This document shows positions 8,022 through 15,946 of a stretch of DNA of 40,559 bases, piece by piece (the first letter of the stretch is position 1; each line of letters starts with the position of its first letter). The stretch is from Thiohalobacter sp. Its GTDB lineage: Bacteria; Pseudomonadota; Gammaproteobacteria; DSM-19610. The translations under genes and the position numbers were made by a program. The stretch spans positions 1 through 40,559 of the forward strand of contig JALSRI010000107.1 in NCBI GenBank assembly GCA_026984835.1, written 5' to 3'. Below the pieces are notes generated by a model. The model searched no databases. It saw nothing but the letters and a program-made list of their open reading frames with translations, and was not told the origin of the DNA.

Positions 8022-8639
8022 TTATTCAAAAAAACACGCTTCCACATACCCCCGCGCCGCCTTCGCCACGTCGTCGGCGCCGAACACGCCGTGCACCACG
8101 GCCAGCAGGTCGGCGCCGGCCTCGACCAGGGCGGGGCCGTTGGCCGGGGTGATGCCGCCGATGGCGGCCACGCAAAGGCCCGATTCTCGCTTGGCGCGGC
8201 GCAGCAAGTCCAGTTCGGCCCGGACCGCCCCCGGCTTGGTGCGGGAGGGGAAGAAGCGCCCGAAGGCGACGTAGTCGGCGCCGGCTTCCGCCGCCGCCAG
8301 GGCGCGCGGCCACTCGTTGTAGCAGGACACGCCGATCAGGGCGTGCGGCCCGAGGCGGCGGCGCGCCGTGCGCGGATCGGGGTCGTCACGTCCCAGGTGC
8401 ACGCCGGCGGCGCCGCTCGCCGCGGCCAGTTCCACGTCGTCGTTGACGATCAGCGGCACGCCGCGGCGGTCGCACAGCGCCGCCAGTTCGGCGGCGCGCG
8501 CCAGTCGGCGCCCGGCGTCGGCCGACTTGTCGCGGTACTGGATGAGCACCGCGCCGCCGTCGATGGCCTGCGCCACCCGTTCGGCGAGCCGGTCGTCCGG
8601 TTGCAGGCCGGTGTCGGTGATGGCGTACAGGCCGCGCAT
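8022..8639 (-). CDS. thiE: Thiamine-phosphate synthase
   Basis: 205 residues forming a TIM-barrel enzyme that joins HMP-PP and thiazole phosphate to give thiamine monophosphate. Diagnostic segments are QYRDKSAD (34-41), the ND pair (66-67), AAGVHLGRDD (77-86), LIGVSCYN (101-108), FGRFFPSRTKPGA (126-138, the pyrophosphate-binding loop) and AIGGITPAN (159-167). It is 13 bp downstream of thiD, so the two form an operon and catalyse consecutive steps. No TPP riboswitch could be recognised upstream of thiD. Confidence 0.95.
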   Translation of the reverse strand: MRGLYAITDTGLQPDDRLAERVAQAIDGGAVLIQYRDKSADAGRRLARAAELAALCDRRGVPLIVNDDVELAAASGAAGVHLGRDDPDPRTARRRLGPHALIGVSCYNEWPRALAAAEAGADYVAFGRFFPSRTKPGAVRAELDLLRRAKRESGLCVAAIGGITPANGPALVEAGADLLAVVHGVFGADDVAKAARGYVEACFFE

Positions 8640-8652
8640 GCCGGTCCCGGGT

Positions 8653-9456
8653 TCAGCCTTCCTCGCTGGCCCAGAACAGGCGGTTGGGGAGTTGCTGGCC
8701 CATGCCGATGCGGTAGCCCTGCCTGAGCGCCTGCCAGGTGTATTCCTGCGCCTCGTGGATGGCGGTGAAGGGTTCCAGGCCCTGCGCCAGCAGGCCGGCG
8801 ATGCTGGCCGCCAGGGTGCAGCCGGAGCCGTGGAAGCTGCCTTCGAGGCGCTCCCAGGTGAAGGTTTCCAGCAGGCGGTGGTTGCCGTACAGGCTGTTGT
8901 CGACCGTCGGCGTGTTCTCGTGGGTGCCGGTGATGAGCACGTACTCGGCGCCGCGCTCCAGCAGCGCCATGGCGCAGGCGTCGAGGTTGTCGGCCTCGGG
9001 CGCCAGGCGGCGCGCCTCGGCGCTGTTGGGGGTGAGCACCGTGGTCTGCGGCACCAGCAGTTCCAGCAGGGCGTCGATGACGTCGTCCTCGGCCAGCTCG
9101 GCGCCGCCGCCGCTGGTCAGCACCGGGTCGAGCACCACCGGGATCTGCGGGTAGTCGGCCAGCAGGGTGTGCACGGCCTCCACCACCTCGGTACTCCCCA
9201 GCAGGCCGATCTTGAAGCCGTCCACCGCCATGTCCTCCAGCACCGCGCGCGCCTGCTCGATGACCAGGCCGGCGTCCAGGGGCGTGTAGCCGATGACGTC
9301 GCGGGTGTCCTGGATGGTGAGCGCAGTCACCACCGGCGAGGTGTGGCAGCCGTGGCTGACCAGCGACTCGATGTCGGCCTGGATGCCGGCGCCGCCGCTG
9401 GGGTCGTTGCCGGAAAAGGTCATGACCACCGGTACGGTCCGGGCTTCCGTGGTCAT
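8653..9456 (-). CDS. thiD: Hydroxymethylpyrimidine/phosphomethylpyrimidine kinase
   Basis: 267 residues from ATG 9456; a longer in-frame version to 9528 adds an unconserved leader. A ribokinase-fold enzyme that phosphorylates HMP and HMP-P to HMP-PP, the pyrimidine substrate of ThiE encoded next to it. The substrate motif FSGNDPSGGAGIQADIE is at residues 14-30. VVLDPVLTSGGGAEL and TVLTPNSAEA form the central part. The anion-hole motif near residue 217 reads GSFHGSGCTLAASIA, with His-Gly-Ser in place of the commoner Gly-Thr. The sequence is otherwise complete. Confidence 0.93.
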   Translation of the reverse strand: MTTEARTVPVVMTFSGNDPSGGAGIQADIESLVSHGCHTSPVVTALTIQDTRDVIGYTPLDAGLVIEQARAVLEDMAVDGFKIGLLGSTEVVEAVHTLLADYPQIPVVLDPVLTSGGGAELAEDDVIDALLELLVPQTTVLTPNSAEARRLAPEADNLDACAMALLERGAEYVLITGTHENTPTVDNSLYGNHRLLETFTWERLEGSFHGSGCTLAASIAGLLAQGLEPFTAIHEAQEYTWQALRQGYRIGMGQQLPNRLFWASEEG

Positions 9457-9579
9457 GCGGGGAAGCCCCGCGAACAGTGTGGAGATGGCATGGATGGAGA
9501 CCCTGTTGTCACCGGGGCATTGTAGCATCCAATTGCGTTATGATTGCGCGAGTTGTGGCAACCGGAGCGGGAATTTCCG

Positions 9580-9753
9580 ATGCAACCCTACAGGAAATAC
9601 ATGTGCGTCATCTGCGGCTTCATCTACGACGAGGAGCAGGGTCTGCCCGAGGAGGGGCTGGCGCCCGGCACGCGCTGGGAAGATGTGCCCATGAACTGGG
9701 TGTGTCCGGAGTGCGGCGCCGGCAAGGAGGATTTCGAGCTGGTCGAGGACTGA
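9580..9753 (+). CDS. Rubredoxin
   Basis: 57 residues with the four iron ligands in two CxxC-type knuckles: C9-V-I-C12-G and C42-P-E-C45-G. The conserved Y16-D17, the EEGLAPGTRWEDVP loop and the W40-VCPECGAGKEDF end are present. It carries one electron at a single Fe(SCys)4 site in the cytoplasm, for example to alkane hydroxylase or in oxygen/peroxide detoxification; the partner is not visible here. ATG 9580 gives the family length. It is divergent from thiD with a 123-bp gap. Confidence 0.95.
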   Translation: MQPYRKYMCVICGFIYDEEQGLPEEGLAPGTRWEDVPMNWVCPECGAGKEDFELVED

Positions 9754-9835
9754 GTCCGGCGCAGGGCGCGGAATTCCGTCTACACTTGGGTTGATGGCCG
9801 CGCGCGAGCGCGGCCGGCGAGACGGAGGCCCGCGC

Positions 9836-10315
9836 ATGCAGGAACGGGAACGCGCCCGCTTTGCGGAACTGGTGGCGGTGGCCAGGCAGTATTGCAGCCT
9901 GATCGACCGCATACCCGCACAGGGGGGGGACGACTGGTTGCTGCCGCTGTGCGGTCTGCTGCCGCGGCTGCACGCGGCGGTGGCGGCGCTGCAGGACACC
10001 GGCGGCCGCGACATTCCGCTGGAACTGTCCGACCTGGACAGCCGTTTCGATCTGTTCAGCCGCCTGCACCGGGAGCTGGGCCGCCGCGACAGCTACTGGC
10101 TGGAGTTCGACCAGCACTCCATGAGCGGCAGTCTGGCCGACGACCTGACCGACATCTATTTCGAACTCAGGCGCGGCCTGCAGCTGCTGGACGCCCTCGA
10201 CGCCGACGACGTCGCCCACCTGTGGCAGGCCGGCTACCGCCAGCACTGGGGCCAGCACCTGGTGGATGCGGAACGGCACCTGTATTCGCTGAAGATCAAC
10301 GACCGCCTCGGGTAG
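9836..10315 (+). CDS. Uncharacterised protein, probably DUF5063 family
   Basis: 159 residues, all-helical looking and soluble, with no signal peptide. The segments FAELVAVARQYCSLIDRI near the start and DDLTDIYFELRRGLQLLDAL in the second half resemble the DUF5063 pattern as I remember it; a profile search would settle this. ATG 9836 is chosen because GGAGG lies eight bases upstream at 9824-9828. The last codon and the TAG stop (10313-10315) merge into a REP-like repeat, so the extreme C-terminus may have been altered by repeat insertion. No function is known. Confidence 0.7.
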   Translation: MQERERARFAELVAVARQYCSLIDRIPAQGGDDWLLPLCGLLPRLHAAVAALQDTGGRDIPLELSDLDSRFDLFSRLHRELGRRDSYWLEFDQHSMSGSLADDLTDIYFELRRGLQLLDALDADDVAHLWQAGYRQHWGQHLVDAERHLYSLKINDRLG

Positions 10316-10367
10316 GGTGGGGTGAGCGCAGCGAATGTAGGGTGGGGTGAGCGCAGCGAACCCCACC
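10313..10367. repeat. REP-like hairpin repeat, one truncated plus one full copy in tandem
   Basis: The sequence TAGGGTGGGGTGAGCGCAGC occurs twice in a row (from 10313 and from 10338). The first copy breaks off after GCGAATG and the second continues into ACCCCACC, giving an 8-bp stem GGTGGGGT/ACCCCACC around a GAGCGCAGCGA-type loop. The first TAG is the stop codon of the upstream gene. Other copies are at 11552, 18657, 20702, 20798, 20921 (reversed) and 37886. Confidence 0.85.
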
Positions 10368-10404
10368 AGAACGCCGATCCGGCGGCCGCCATCACGCCCG
10401 GAGG

Positions 10405-10947
10405 TCAGCGGCTCAGCCAGGCGATGCGGGCCGAGGATTCCACCGAGCAGCTCCACTTGTAGGCCAGCTCCAGCGTCTCGCCCCAGGCGTAGACGCCGTG
10501 TCCGGCCACCACCGCGACGGGGTGTTCGGCCAGCGCCCGCGCCACCCGCTCCGGCGCTTCTTCCACATAGTCCCCGTAGGCGATCCTGAGCACCGGCACG
10601 CGCGGGAAATAATACTGGCCCTCGAAATCGACCGGCACGAAGTCCTCGCCGTCCAGGGTCATGGCGATGACGTGCGGCCCGTGGCTGTGCAGCACCGCGC
10701 CGGCGCGCGGGTTGCGGCGGTAGACGGCCAGGTGCAGGGGCGCGTCCAGCGAGGCGCCGACGGGCGGTGCGGCGTCCAGCGGGCAGCGTAGCAGCCGGTC
10801 GGCGGTGAGGGTGTCGGCGCAGGCGCCGGTCGGCGTCACCCAGCAGTCGGCGCCGTTGCGCACCGAGGCGTTGCCGCTGTGGGAGTCGTTGAGGCCGTAC
10901 TGCCGCAGCCAGCGGTAGTGGCGAACCAGGTCTTCGCGCGGGTCCAT
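10405..10947 (-). CDS. Class II aldolase/adducin family protein
   Basis: 180 residues, compact for the family. Class II aldolases and related dehydratases use a metal held by three histidines. Here HSGNASVR (about 23-30) is the phosphate-binding segment, LHSHGPH (about 91-97) supplies two ligands and VAGHGVYAWG (about 147-156) the third. FEGQYYFPRVPVL and EEAPERVARAL are typical of the fuculose-phosphate aldolase/MtnB group. The substrate cannot be told from the sequence: fuculose-1-P aldolase, methylthioribulose-1-P dehydratase or an unstudied sugar-phosphate lyase are all possible. It is divergent from gspG, and a perfect 8-bp inverted repeat lies in the shared gap. Confidence 0.82.
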   Translation of the reverse strand: MDPREDLVRHYRWLRQYGLNDSHSGNASVRNGADCWVTPTGACADTLTADRLLRCPLDAAPPVGASLDAPLHLAVYRRNPRAGAVLHSHGPHVIAMTLDGEDFVPVDFEGQYYFPRVPVLRIAYGDYVEEAPERVARALAEHPVAVVAGHGVYAWGETLELAYKWSCSVESSARIAWLSR

Positions 10948-10989
10948 GTGTGACGGGTTTCCTTCCGTTTGCCGCTGCGGCGTGCCGAA

Positions 10990-11008
10990 ATGGGGTAAAA
11001 TACCCCAT
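10990..11008. promoter_or_regulatory. Perfect inverted repeat, possible operator or small hairpin
   Basis: ATGGGGTA, AAA, TACCCCAT form a perfect 8-bp dyad in the 135-bp gap between the class II aldolase gene (start 10947, leftward) and gspG (start 11083, rightward). The centre contains TAAAAT, which resembles a -10 box. The position suits an operator controlling one or both divergent genes, but no -35 box is convincing. Confidence 0.35.
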
Positions 11009-11082
11009 GCTGCCAGGAACCGGTAGCCGGGTCGCCGGTCACAGGGACCTGACACACTGTATTTCGACGGGATTTTCAATCG

Positions 11083-11514
11083 ATGATGAAACTGATCAAG
11101 CGCCGGCACGCGGCCGGCTTCACCCTCATCGAGGTCATGGTGGTGGTGGTGATCCTCGGTATCCTGGCCGCCGTGCTGGTGCCCAAGGTCATGGACCGCC
11201 CCGAGCAGGCCCGCATCACCAAGGCGCGCCAGGACATCCGCGCCCTGGAGGCGGCGCTGAACCTGTACAAGCTCGACAACTTCGTCTATCCGACCACCGA
11301 CCAGGGCCTGGAGGCGCTGGCCAGCAAGCCCGATACGCCGCCCGAACCGCAGCACTGGAAGCAGGGCGGCTATATCGACCGGGTGCCGATCGACCCCTGG
11401 AACCGGCCCTACCAGTACCTCAACCCCGGCGTGCACGGCGCCATCGATATCTACTCGCTGGGGCCGGACGGCCAGCCCAGCGACGACGACATCGGCAACT
11501 GGAACATCAAGTAG
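11083..11514 (+). CDS. gspG: Type II secretion system major pseudopilin GspG
   Basis: 143 residues. GspG is the main subunit of the periplasmic pseudopilus that pushes exoproteins through the GspD secretin. The prepilin peptidase site is G12 before FTLIE, with Glu at mature position 5, followed by a hydrophobic helix. YPTTDQGLEALASKPD and GYIDRVPIDPWNRPYQYLNPG are diagnostic GspG segments, and the C-terminal D-rich SDDDIGNWNIK holds the calcium site. It is the first gene of an eight-gene gsp operon; gspC-F are not next to it. Confidence 0.97.
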   Translation: MMKLIKRRHAAGFTLIEVMVVVVILGILAAVLVPKVMDRPEQARITKARQDIRALEAALNLYKLDNFVYPTTDQGLEALASKPDTPPEPQHWKQGGYIDRVPIDPWNRPYQYLNPGVHGAIDIYSLGPDGQPSDDDIGNWNIK

Positions 11515-11528
11515 GCCCAACCCCCGGC

Positions 11529-12164
11529 ATGCCCCCCTCCCCCGTATTACCCGCAGGGTGGGGTGAGCGCAGCGAACCCCGCCGGGGCGAACCGGCGCCG
11601 GCGGCGGGACGGGGCGCGCTGCGCTCTCCCCGCCCCGCGGCGGGTGGCCGTACGGCGGCGGGTTTCACCCTGCTGGAGCTGATGGTGGTGCTGGTCATCG
11701 TGGGCATCGTCCTGACCTTCGTCACCCTGTCCGTGGGCGGCGACAGGCGCGGCGAGCAGCTCGACCGCGAGGCCCGGCGGCTGGCGGCGCTGCTGGAACT
11801 GGCCAGTGAAGAGGCGGTGCTGAAGTCCCGGCAGCTCGCCGTGCGCTTCGAACGCGACGGTTACCTGTTTCTGCGCCTGCAGGGCGGCCAGTGGCTGGCG
11901 CTGGCCGAGGATCCGCAGCTGCGCGAGCGGCGCCTGCCGGACGGCGTGCGGCTGGAACTGGAGCTGGACGACAGCCCGCTGCCGGATATGGCCGGGCAGC
12001 AGGAGGACGCGGCGGCGGACGCCACCGACAGCGCCGGGCTGCCCCAGGTGTTCCTGCTCTCCAGCGGCGAGATGACGCCCTTCCGGGTCGTCCTGTCGGC
12101 CGACGAGACGGATCTGCGCCCCGTGGTCAGGGCCGACCTGCTGGGGCGCCTGGAGGTGGAGTGA
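11529..12164 (+). CDS. gspH: Type II secretion minor pseudopilin GspH with unusually long leader
   Basis: 211 residues if translated from ATG 11529, the only ATG, GTG or TTG in frame between the gspG stop and the prepilin motif. The mature part starts F46-TLLELMVVLVIVG after G45, with Glu at +5, followed by a GspH globular domain ending LLGRLEVE. The 45-residue leader is odd: residues about 8-20 (PAGWGERSEPRRG) are encoded by a REP-like repeat, and the next 25 are Arg/Gly/Ala rich. Minor pseudopilins usually have 5-15 residue leaders, so the repeat appears to have destroyed or displaced an original start. An unusual start such as CTG near 11618 is an alternative. Confidence 0.8.
   Translation: MPPSPVLPAGWGERSEPRRGEPAPAAGRGALRSPRPAAGGRTAAGFTLLELMVVLVIVGIVLTFVTLSVGGDRRGEQLDREARRLAALLELASEEAVLKSRQLAVRFERDGYLFLRLQGGQWLALAEDPQLRERRLPDGVRLELELDDSPLPDMAGQQEDAAADATDSAGLPQVFLLSSGEMTPFRVVLSADETDLRPVVRADLLGRLEVE
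11552..11584. repeat. REP-like hairpin repeat inside the gspH leader region
   Basis: GCAGGGTGGGGTGAGCGCAG followed by CGAACCCCGCC is a copy of the dispersed REP-like hairpin, 38 bases after the gspG stop. It is read in frame as WGERSEP in the presumed gspH leader. Confidence 0.8.
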
Positions 12165-12535
12165 TGCGGCCCATGCGCGGCTTCACGCTGCTCGAGATCC
12201 TGGTGGCGCTGACGGTGCTGGCGCTGGCCATGGGCGCGCTGGTGGAGGCGGCCAGCCGCTTCACCCTCAACCAGGCCTACCTGCGCGACCGCACCCTGGC
12301 GACCTGGGTGGCGCGCAACCGCCTGGTGGAGCAGCAGCTCGACCCGGCCTGGCCGAAACCGGGCCAGACCAAGGGCGAGGTGGAACTCGGCGGCCGCGAG
12401 TGGCGCTGGGTGATGCAGGTGACGCAGACGCCGGAGCGGGACCTGCGCCGCCTGGACATCGAGGTGTTCGCGCTGCCGGAGTCCGACGACGAACGGCCGC
12501 TGGCCACCCTGGCCGGCCTGGTGGAGAAGCGCTGA
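12164..12535 (+). CDS. gspI: Type II secretion minor pseudopilin GspI
   Basis: 123 residues. It starts MRPMRGFTLLEILVALTVLA with the cleavage Gly at 6 and Glu at mature +5, followed by the FTLNQAYLRDRTLATWVARNRLVE segment typical of GspI. GspI nucleates the tip complex with GspJ and GspK. ATG 12164 overlaps the gspH stop by one base, and its own TGA overlaps the ATG of gspJ, so translation is coupled along the operon. Confidence 0.94.
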   Translation: MRPMRGFTLLEILVALTVLALAMGALVEAASRFTLNQAYLRDRTLATWVARNRLVEQQLDPAWPKPGQTKGEVELGGREWRWVMQVTQTPERDLRRLDIEVFALPESDDERPLATLAGLVEKR

Positions 12536-13197
12536 TGCGGCGTTCGTCCGGCTTCACCCTGCTGGAACTGCTGGTGGCGCTCAGCATTTTCGCCCTGGTC
12601 AGCGTCATGGCCTATGGCGGCATGAGCCGGGTGATGGAGCAGCGTGCCCGTACCGCCGCGCAGGCCGAGCGCCTCAAGTACCTGCAACTGGCCGTCAACG
12701 TCATGGCGCGCGACTTCGAGCAACTGGTCGATCGCGGCATCCGCAACGAATTCGGCGATGCTGTGCCGGCGCTGGTGGGCGGCAGCGGTTTCCAGGGCGT
12801 CGAGTTCACCCACGCCGGCTACGCCAATCCCGCCCGCCTGCCGCGCAGCGAGCTGCAGCGGGTGGCCTACGTGCGCGAGGAGGACCGCATCCTGCGCCGT
12901 GTCTGGCGGGTGCTGGACCGCGCCCAGGACAGCCAGCCCGCCAGCACGGTGCTGATGGAGAAGGTGGACGCCTTCCGCCTGCGGTTCCTGACCGCCGACG
13001 GCGCCTGGCAGGACAACTGGCCGCCGCCCGGTCAGGCCGGCGACGCGCCGCCGGGGCTGCCGCGGGCGGTGGAGGTGAGCGTGGAGAGCGGGGATCTCGG
13101 TCGCCTGCGCTGGCTGTTCCGGCTGCCGGAGACGCCGTTGCCCCCCACGGCGGGTGCGGGGGGGCAGCCGCCGCCCGCGCCGGGAGGTGCGACATGA
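12535..13197 (+). CDS. gspJ: Type II secretion minor pseudopilin GspJ
   Basis: 220 residues, with prepilin motif SSGFTLLELLVALSIFALVS (Gly6, Glu at +5). The globular part contains MARDFEQLVDRGIRNEFG and RVAYVREEDRILRRVWRVLDRAQ, normal for GspJ. The C-terminal 20 residues are Pro/Gly rich. It forms the pseudopilus tip with GspI and GspK. The stop overlaps the gspK start by four bases (ATGA). Confidence 0.94.
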   Translation: MRRSSGFTLLELLVALSIFALVSVMAYGGMSRVMEQRARTAAQAERLKYLQLAVNVMARDFEQLVDRGIRNEFGDAVPALVGGSGFQGVEFTHAGYANPARLPRSELQRVAYVREEDRILRRVWRVLDRAQDSQPASTVLMEKVDAFRLRFLTADGAWQDNWPPPGQAGDAPPGLPRAVEVSVESGDLGRLRWLFRLPETPLPPTAGAGGQPPPAPGGAT

Positions 13198-14168
13198 GGC
13201 GCCAGCGCGGCGTGGCCCTGATCACCGCCATCCTGATGGTGAGCCTGGCCACGGTGGCGGCGGTGGCCATGGCCACCCGCCAGCAGCTCGACCTGCGCCG
13301 CACCGGCAACCTGCTGCACGGCGAGCAGGCCTGGGCCTATGTGCTGGGTGCGGAGAGCTGGGCGCGGGTGATACTGGCGCGCGACCTGACCCGGAACAAG
13401 ACCGATTCGGGCCAGGACGACTGGGCCACCCGGGTGCCGGCGGCCCTCGTCGAGGGCGGTTCGGTGGCCGGCCGCGTCGTCGACCTGCAGGGGCGTTTCA
13501 ATCTCAACAGCCTGGTGGATGAGCAGGGGCGGGCCGTGCCGGCCGCCATTGCGCGCTTCAAGCGCCTGCTGCAGGTGCTGGATATCAGCGAGACCCTGGC
13601 CAACGCGCTGGTCGACTGGCTGGACAAGAACGTCGACGTGACCTTTCCGGACGGCGCCGAGGACAACGCCTATCTGTTGCTGAACCCGCCCTACCGGGCC
13701 GCCAACCGGCCGCTGGGCAGCGTCTCGGAACTGCGCCTGGTGCAGGGTTTCACGGCCGAGGTGGTCGACGGGCTGCGGCCCTTCGTGTGCGCCCTGCCGA
13801 CCTCCTCCGGCGCCGTCAACGTCAACACCGCGCCGGCTGAAGTGCTGCGCACGCTGGCCGCCAACCTCAGCGAGAGCGATGGCGAGGCGCTGCTGGCGGC
13901 GCGCGAACAAGGGGTGTTCGAGGACGCGGCCCGGTTCCTGGCCCTGGCGCCGCTGGCCGGCAAGCAGGTGGACGCCGATTCGGTGACGGTCGCCAGCCAG
14001 TGGTTCCGGCTGGTGGCGGAGGCCAGCGTGGGACAGGGCTACGCCGGCCTGACCAGCCTGTTCCAGCGCACCCCCCAGGCGACCCGGGTGGTGCGCCGCG
14101 AGCGCCTGTTGCAGGAGCCGGTCACGGGCCCGGCGCCCGCGGGCGAGGCAGCGGGGGCCGGGGGTTGA
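13194..14168 (+). CDS. gspK: Type II secretion pseudopilin GspK
   Basis: 324 residues, the large tip pseudopilin. The start MRRQRGVALITAILMVSLAT has Gly6 and lacks Glu at mature +5 (Thr instead), which is characteristic of GspK because it caps the pilus. Helix-hairpin-like NVNTAPAEVLRTLA and LNSLVDEQGRAVP are family landmarks, and AYLLLNPPYRAANRPLGSVSELRLV is typical. The stop is followed by an 87-bp gap before gspL, the longest gap in the operon. Confidence 0.95.
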   Translation: MRRQRGVALITAILMVSLATVAAVAMATRQQLDLRRTGNLLHGEQAWAYVLGAESWARVILARDLTRNKTDSGQDDWATRVPAALVEGGSVAGRVVDLQGRFNLNSLVDEQGRAVPAAIARFKRLLQVLDISETLANALVDWLDKNVDVTFPDGAEDNAYLLLNPPYRAANRPLGSVSELRLVQGFTAEVVDGLRPFVCALPTSSGAVNVNTAPAEVLRTLAANLSESDGEALLAAREQGVFEDAARFLALAPLAGKQVDADSVTVASQWFRLVAEASVGQGYAGLTSLFQRTPQATRVVRRERLLQEPVTGPAPAGEAAGAGG

Positions 14169-14255
14169 GCGGCGCAGCGGCGCCGGAACGGTCCCCGCGG
14201 TTTGCAAGGCCGCGCTTCCAAGTTACGATGGCGACAACAGAAAACGGATGAACTC

Positions 14256-15461
14256 ATGGCAGAAAGCCTGCTGATACGGCTCACGAGCAACGGCGCGCTG
14301 CGCGACTGGGCCATCGTCGACGACGAGGGCCAGTGCCGCGACGGCGTGCATGGCGCCGGCGAGGCGCCGGCGAGCGCGGCCGCCGGCCGCCGCGTGGAAG
14401 TGCTGGTGCCGGCCGAGGACGTGCACCTGTGCCGCGCCCGGGTTCCGGGCCGCAACCGCCAGCGGGTGCTGCGTGCCATCCCCTACGCCCTGGAGGAGCA
14501 GCTCGCCGACGAGGTCGAGAGCCTGCATTTCGCCATCGGGCCGGCCGCGGAAGACGGCGATTACCCGGTCGCGGTGGTGGCGCGGGCGCGCATGAACGGC
14601 TGGCTGGAGAGCCTGCAGGACATGGGTCTGGCGCCGGACCGCCTGCTGCCCGACGCCCTGGCGCTGCCCCTGGCCGACGACGCCTGGAGCCTGCTGGTCG
14701 ACGGCGACCGGGCGCTGGTGCGGCGCGACGCCTGGAACGGTTTCGCCCTCGACACGGCCCTGCTGCCGGGCTGGTTCGAGCTGCTGGCCGGGCGCGAGGA
14801 GGCGCCGCCGCGGGTGCGGGTGTTCGGCGACGCCGCGGTCGATCTCGGCGTGATCGAGGTGGAACGCGAGGACACCGGCGGCGCGCCGCCGTTGGCCATC
14901 CTGGCGCGCGGCCGGGCACGGACCGAAGCCATCGACCTGTTGCAGGGCAGCTACGGCCGCCGCGAGGAACTCGGCCGCCTGCTGCGTCCCTGGCGCGCCA
15001 CCGCCGTGCTGCTGGCGGCCGGCCTGTTGCTGTTCCTGGTCTCGACCGGCATCGACTACTACCGCCTGTCGCGCGAGAACGACAGGCTGGCGGCCGAGAT
15101 CGAGCAGCTCTACCGCCGCACCTTCCCCGACGCCAAACGGGTGGTCAACGCCCGTGCCCAGATGGAGCAGCGCCTGAAGTCCCTGCGGCGCCGGGCCGGC
15201 CAGGCCGGCGCCGACTTCTTCGGCCTGCTGGGCGAGACCGGCAAGGTGCTGCAGCAGACGCCGGGCATCCAGGTCCGGGGCGTGAACTACCGGGACGGGC
15301 GGCTCGACCTGGAACTGACGGCGGACAACCTGCAGGTGCTCGACCGGCTCAAGCAGAAGCTGGTCGCCGGCGGCCGCCTGGCGGCGGAGATCCAGTCCGC
15401 CACCAGCGAGGGCGGCCAGAAGGTGAAGAGCCGCGTCCGCGTGCAGGGGGTGCGCTCGTGA
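14256..15461 (+). CDS. gspL: Type II secretion inner-membrane protein GspL
   Basis: 401 residues. The N-terminal actin-like cytoplasmic domain (about 1-245) binds the GspE ATPase and contains VEVLVPAEDVHLCRARVPG and RVLRAIPYALEEQLADEVE, both standard. One membrane helix lies near 250-270 (TAVLLAAGLLLFLVSTGID). The remainder is a periplasmic ferredoxin-like domain ending before gspM. ATG 14256 (MAESLLIRL) is chosen over the longer in-frame start at 14202, which has no conservation. The stop overlaps the GTG start of gspM. Confidence 0.93.
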   Translation: MAESLLIRLTSNGALRDWAIVDDEGQCRDGVHGAGEAPASAAAGRRVEVLVPAEDVHLCRARVPGRNRQRVLRAIPYALEEQLADEVESLHFAIGPAAEDGDYPVAVVARARMNGWLESLQDMGLAPDRLLPDALALPLADDAWSLLVDGDRALVRRDAWNGFALDTALLPGWFELLAGREEAPPRVRVFGDAAVDLGVIEVEREDTGGAPPLAILARGRARTEAIDLLQGSYGRREELGRLLRPWRATAVLLAAGLLLFLVSTGIDYYRLSRENDRLAAEIEQLYRRTFPDAKRVVNARAQMEQRLKSLRRRAGQAGADFFGLLGETGKVLQQTPGIQVRGVNYRDGRLDLELTADNLQVLDRLKQKLVAGGRLAAEIQSATSEGGQKVKSRVRVQGVRS

Positions 15462-15946
15462 AGGACTGGTTCCTGGGCCTGGAACCGCGCGAGCGCCGGC
15501 TGGTGGCGGCCGGCGGCGTGGTGCTGGCGCTGCTGCTGGTCTACCTGATGCTGTGGGAGCCGCTGGCCGGCCGCTACCGGCAGCTCCAGGACAGCGTCGC
15601 CCGGCAGCGCGAGACCCTGGCCTGGATGCAGCAGGCGGCGACGCAGGTCAAGGCGCTGCAGCGCAGCGTGCCGGGCGGCGGCCGCGGGCTGGCCGGCCGC
15701 TCGCTGTTGTCGGTGGTCGACCAGTCGGCGCGCGCCGGCGGCCTGGGTCCCGCCCTGAAGCGCATCGAACCGGACGCCAGCAAGGGCGTCAAGGTGTGGC
15801 TGGAGGGGGTTTCCTTCGACCAGATGATCCTGTGGCTGGGCAACCTGTCGCGCCAGTACCAGGTCGAGGTCGCCAGCCTCAGCATCGAACCGAAGGGCGC
15901 CGGCCGCGTCGACGCCCGCATCACGCTGCTGGAACCCGGCCTGTGA
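15458..15946 (+). CDS. gspM: Type II secretion inner-membrane protein GspM
   Basis: 162 residues starting at GTG 15458, which overlaps the gspL stop by four bases. A short cytoplasmic stretch (DWFLGLEPRERRLVAAGG) is followed by one membrane helix (about 17-34) and a periplasmic coiled-coil/ferredoxin-like part with LSVVDQSARAGGL and the VSFDQMILWLGNLSRQYQV segment that is typical of GspM. It partners GspL in the inner-membrane platform. Confidence 0.92.
   Translation: MKDWFLGLEPRERRLVAAGGVVLALLLVYLMLWEPLAGRYRQLQDSVARQRETLAWMQQAATQVKALQRSVPGGGRGLAGRSLLSVVDQSARAGGLGPALKRIEPDASKGVKVWLEGVSFDQMILWLGNLSRQYQVEVASLSIEPKGAGRVDARITLLEPGL

Noticed and set aside
4491-8726. Very long open frame (1411 codons) on the plus strand
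   Set aside because: It runs antisense to the DedA-PAP2 gene, hemL, thiE and part of thiD, all of which have intact motifs. Its His/Gln/Arg-rich translation is an artefact of high GC.
8653-9456. TPP riboswitch upstream of thiD
   Set aside because: No CUGAGA/ACCUGA-type core could be seen in the 123-bp gap to rubredoxin.
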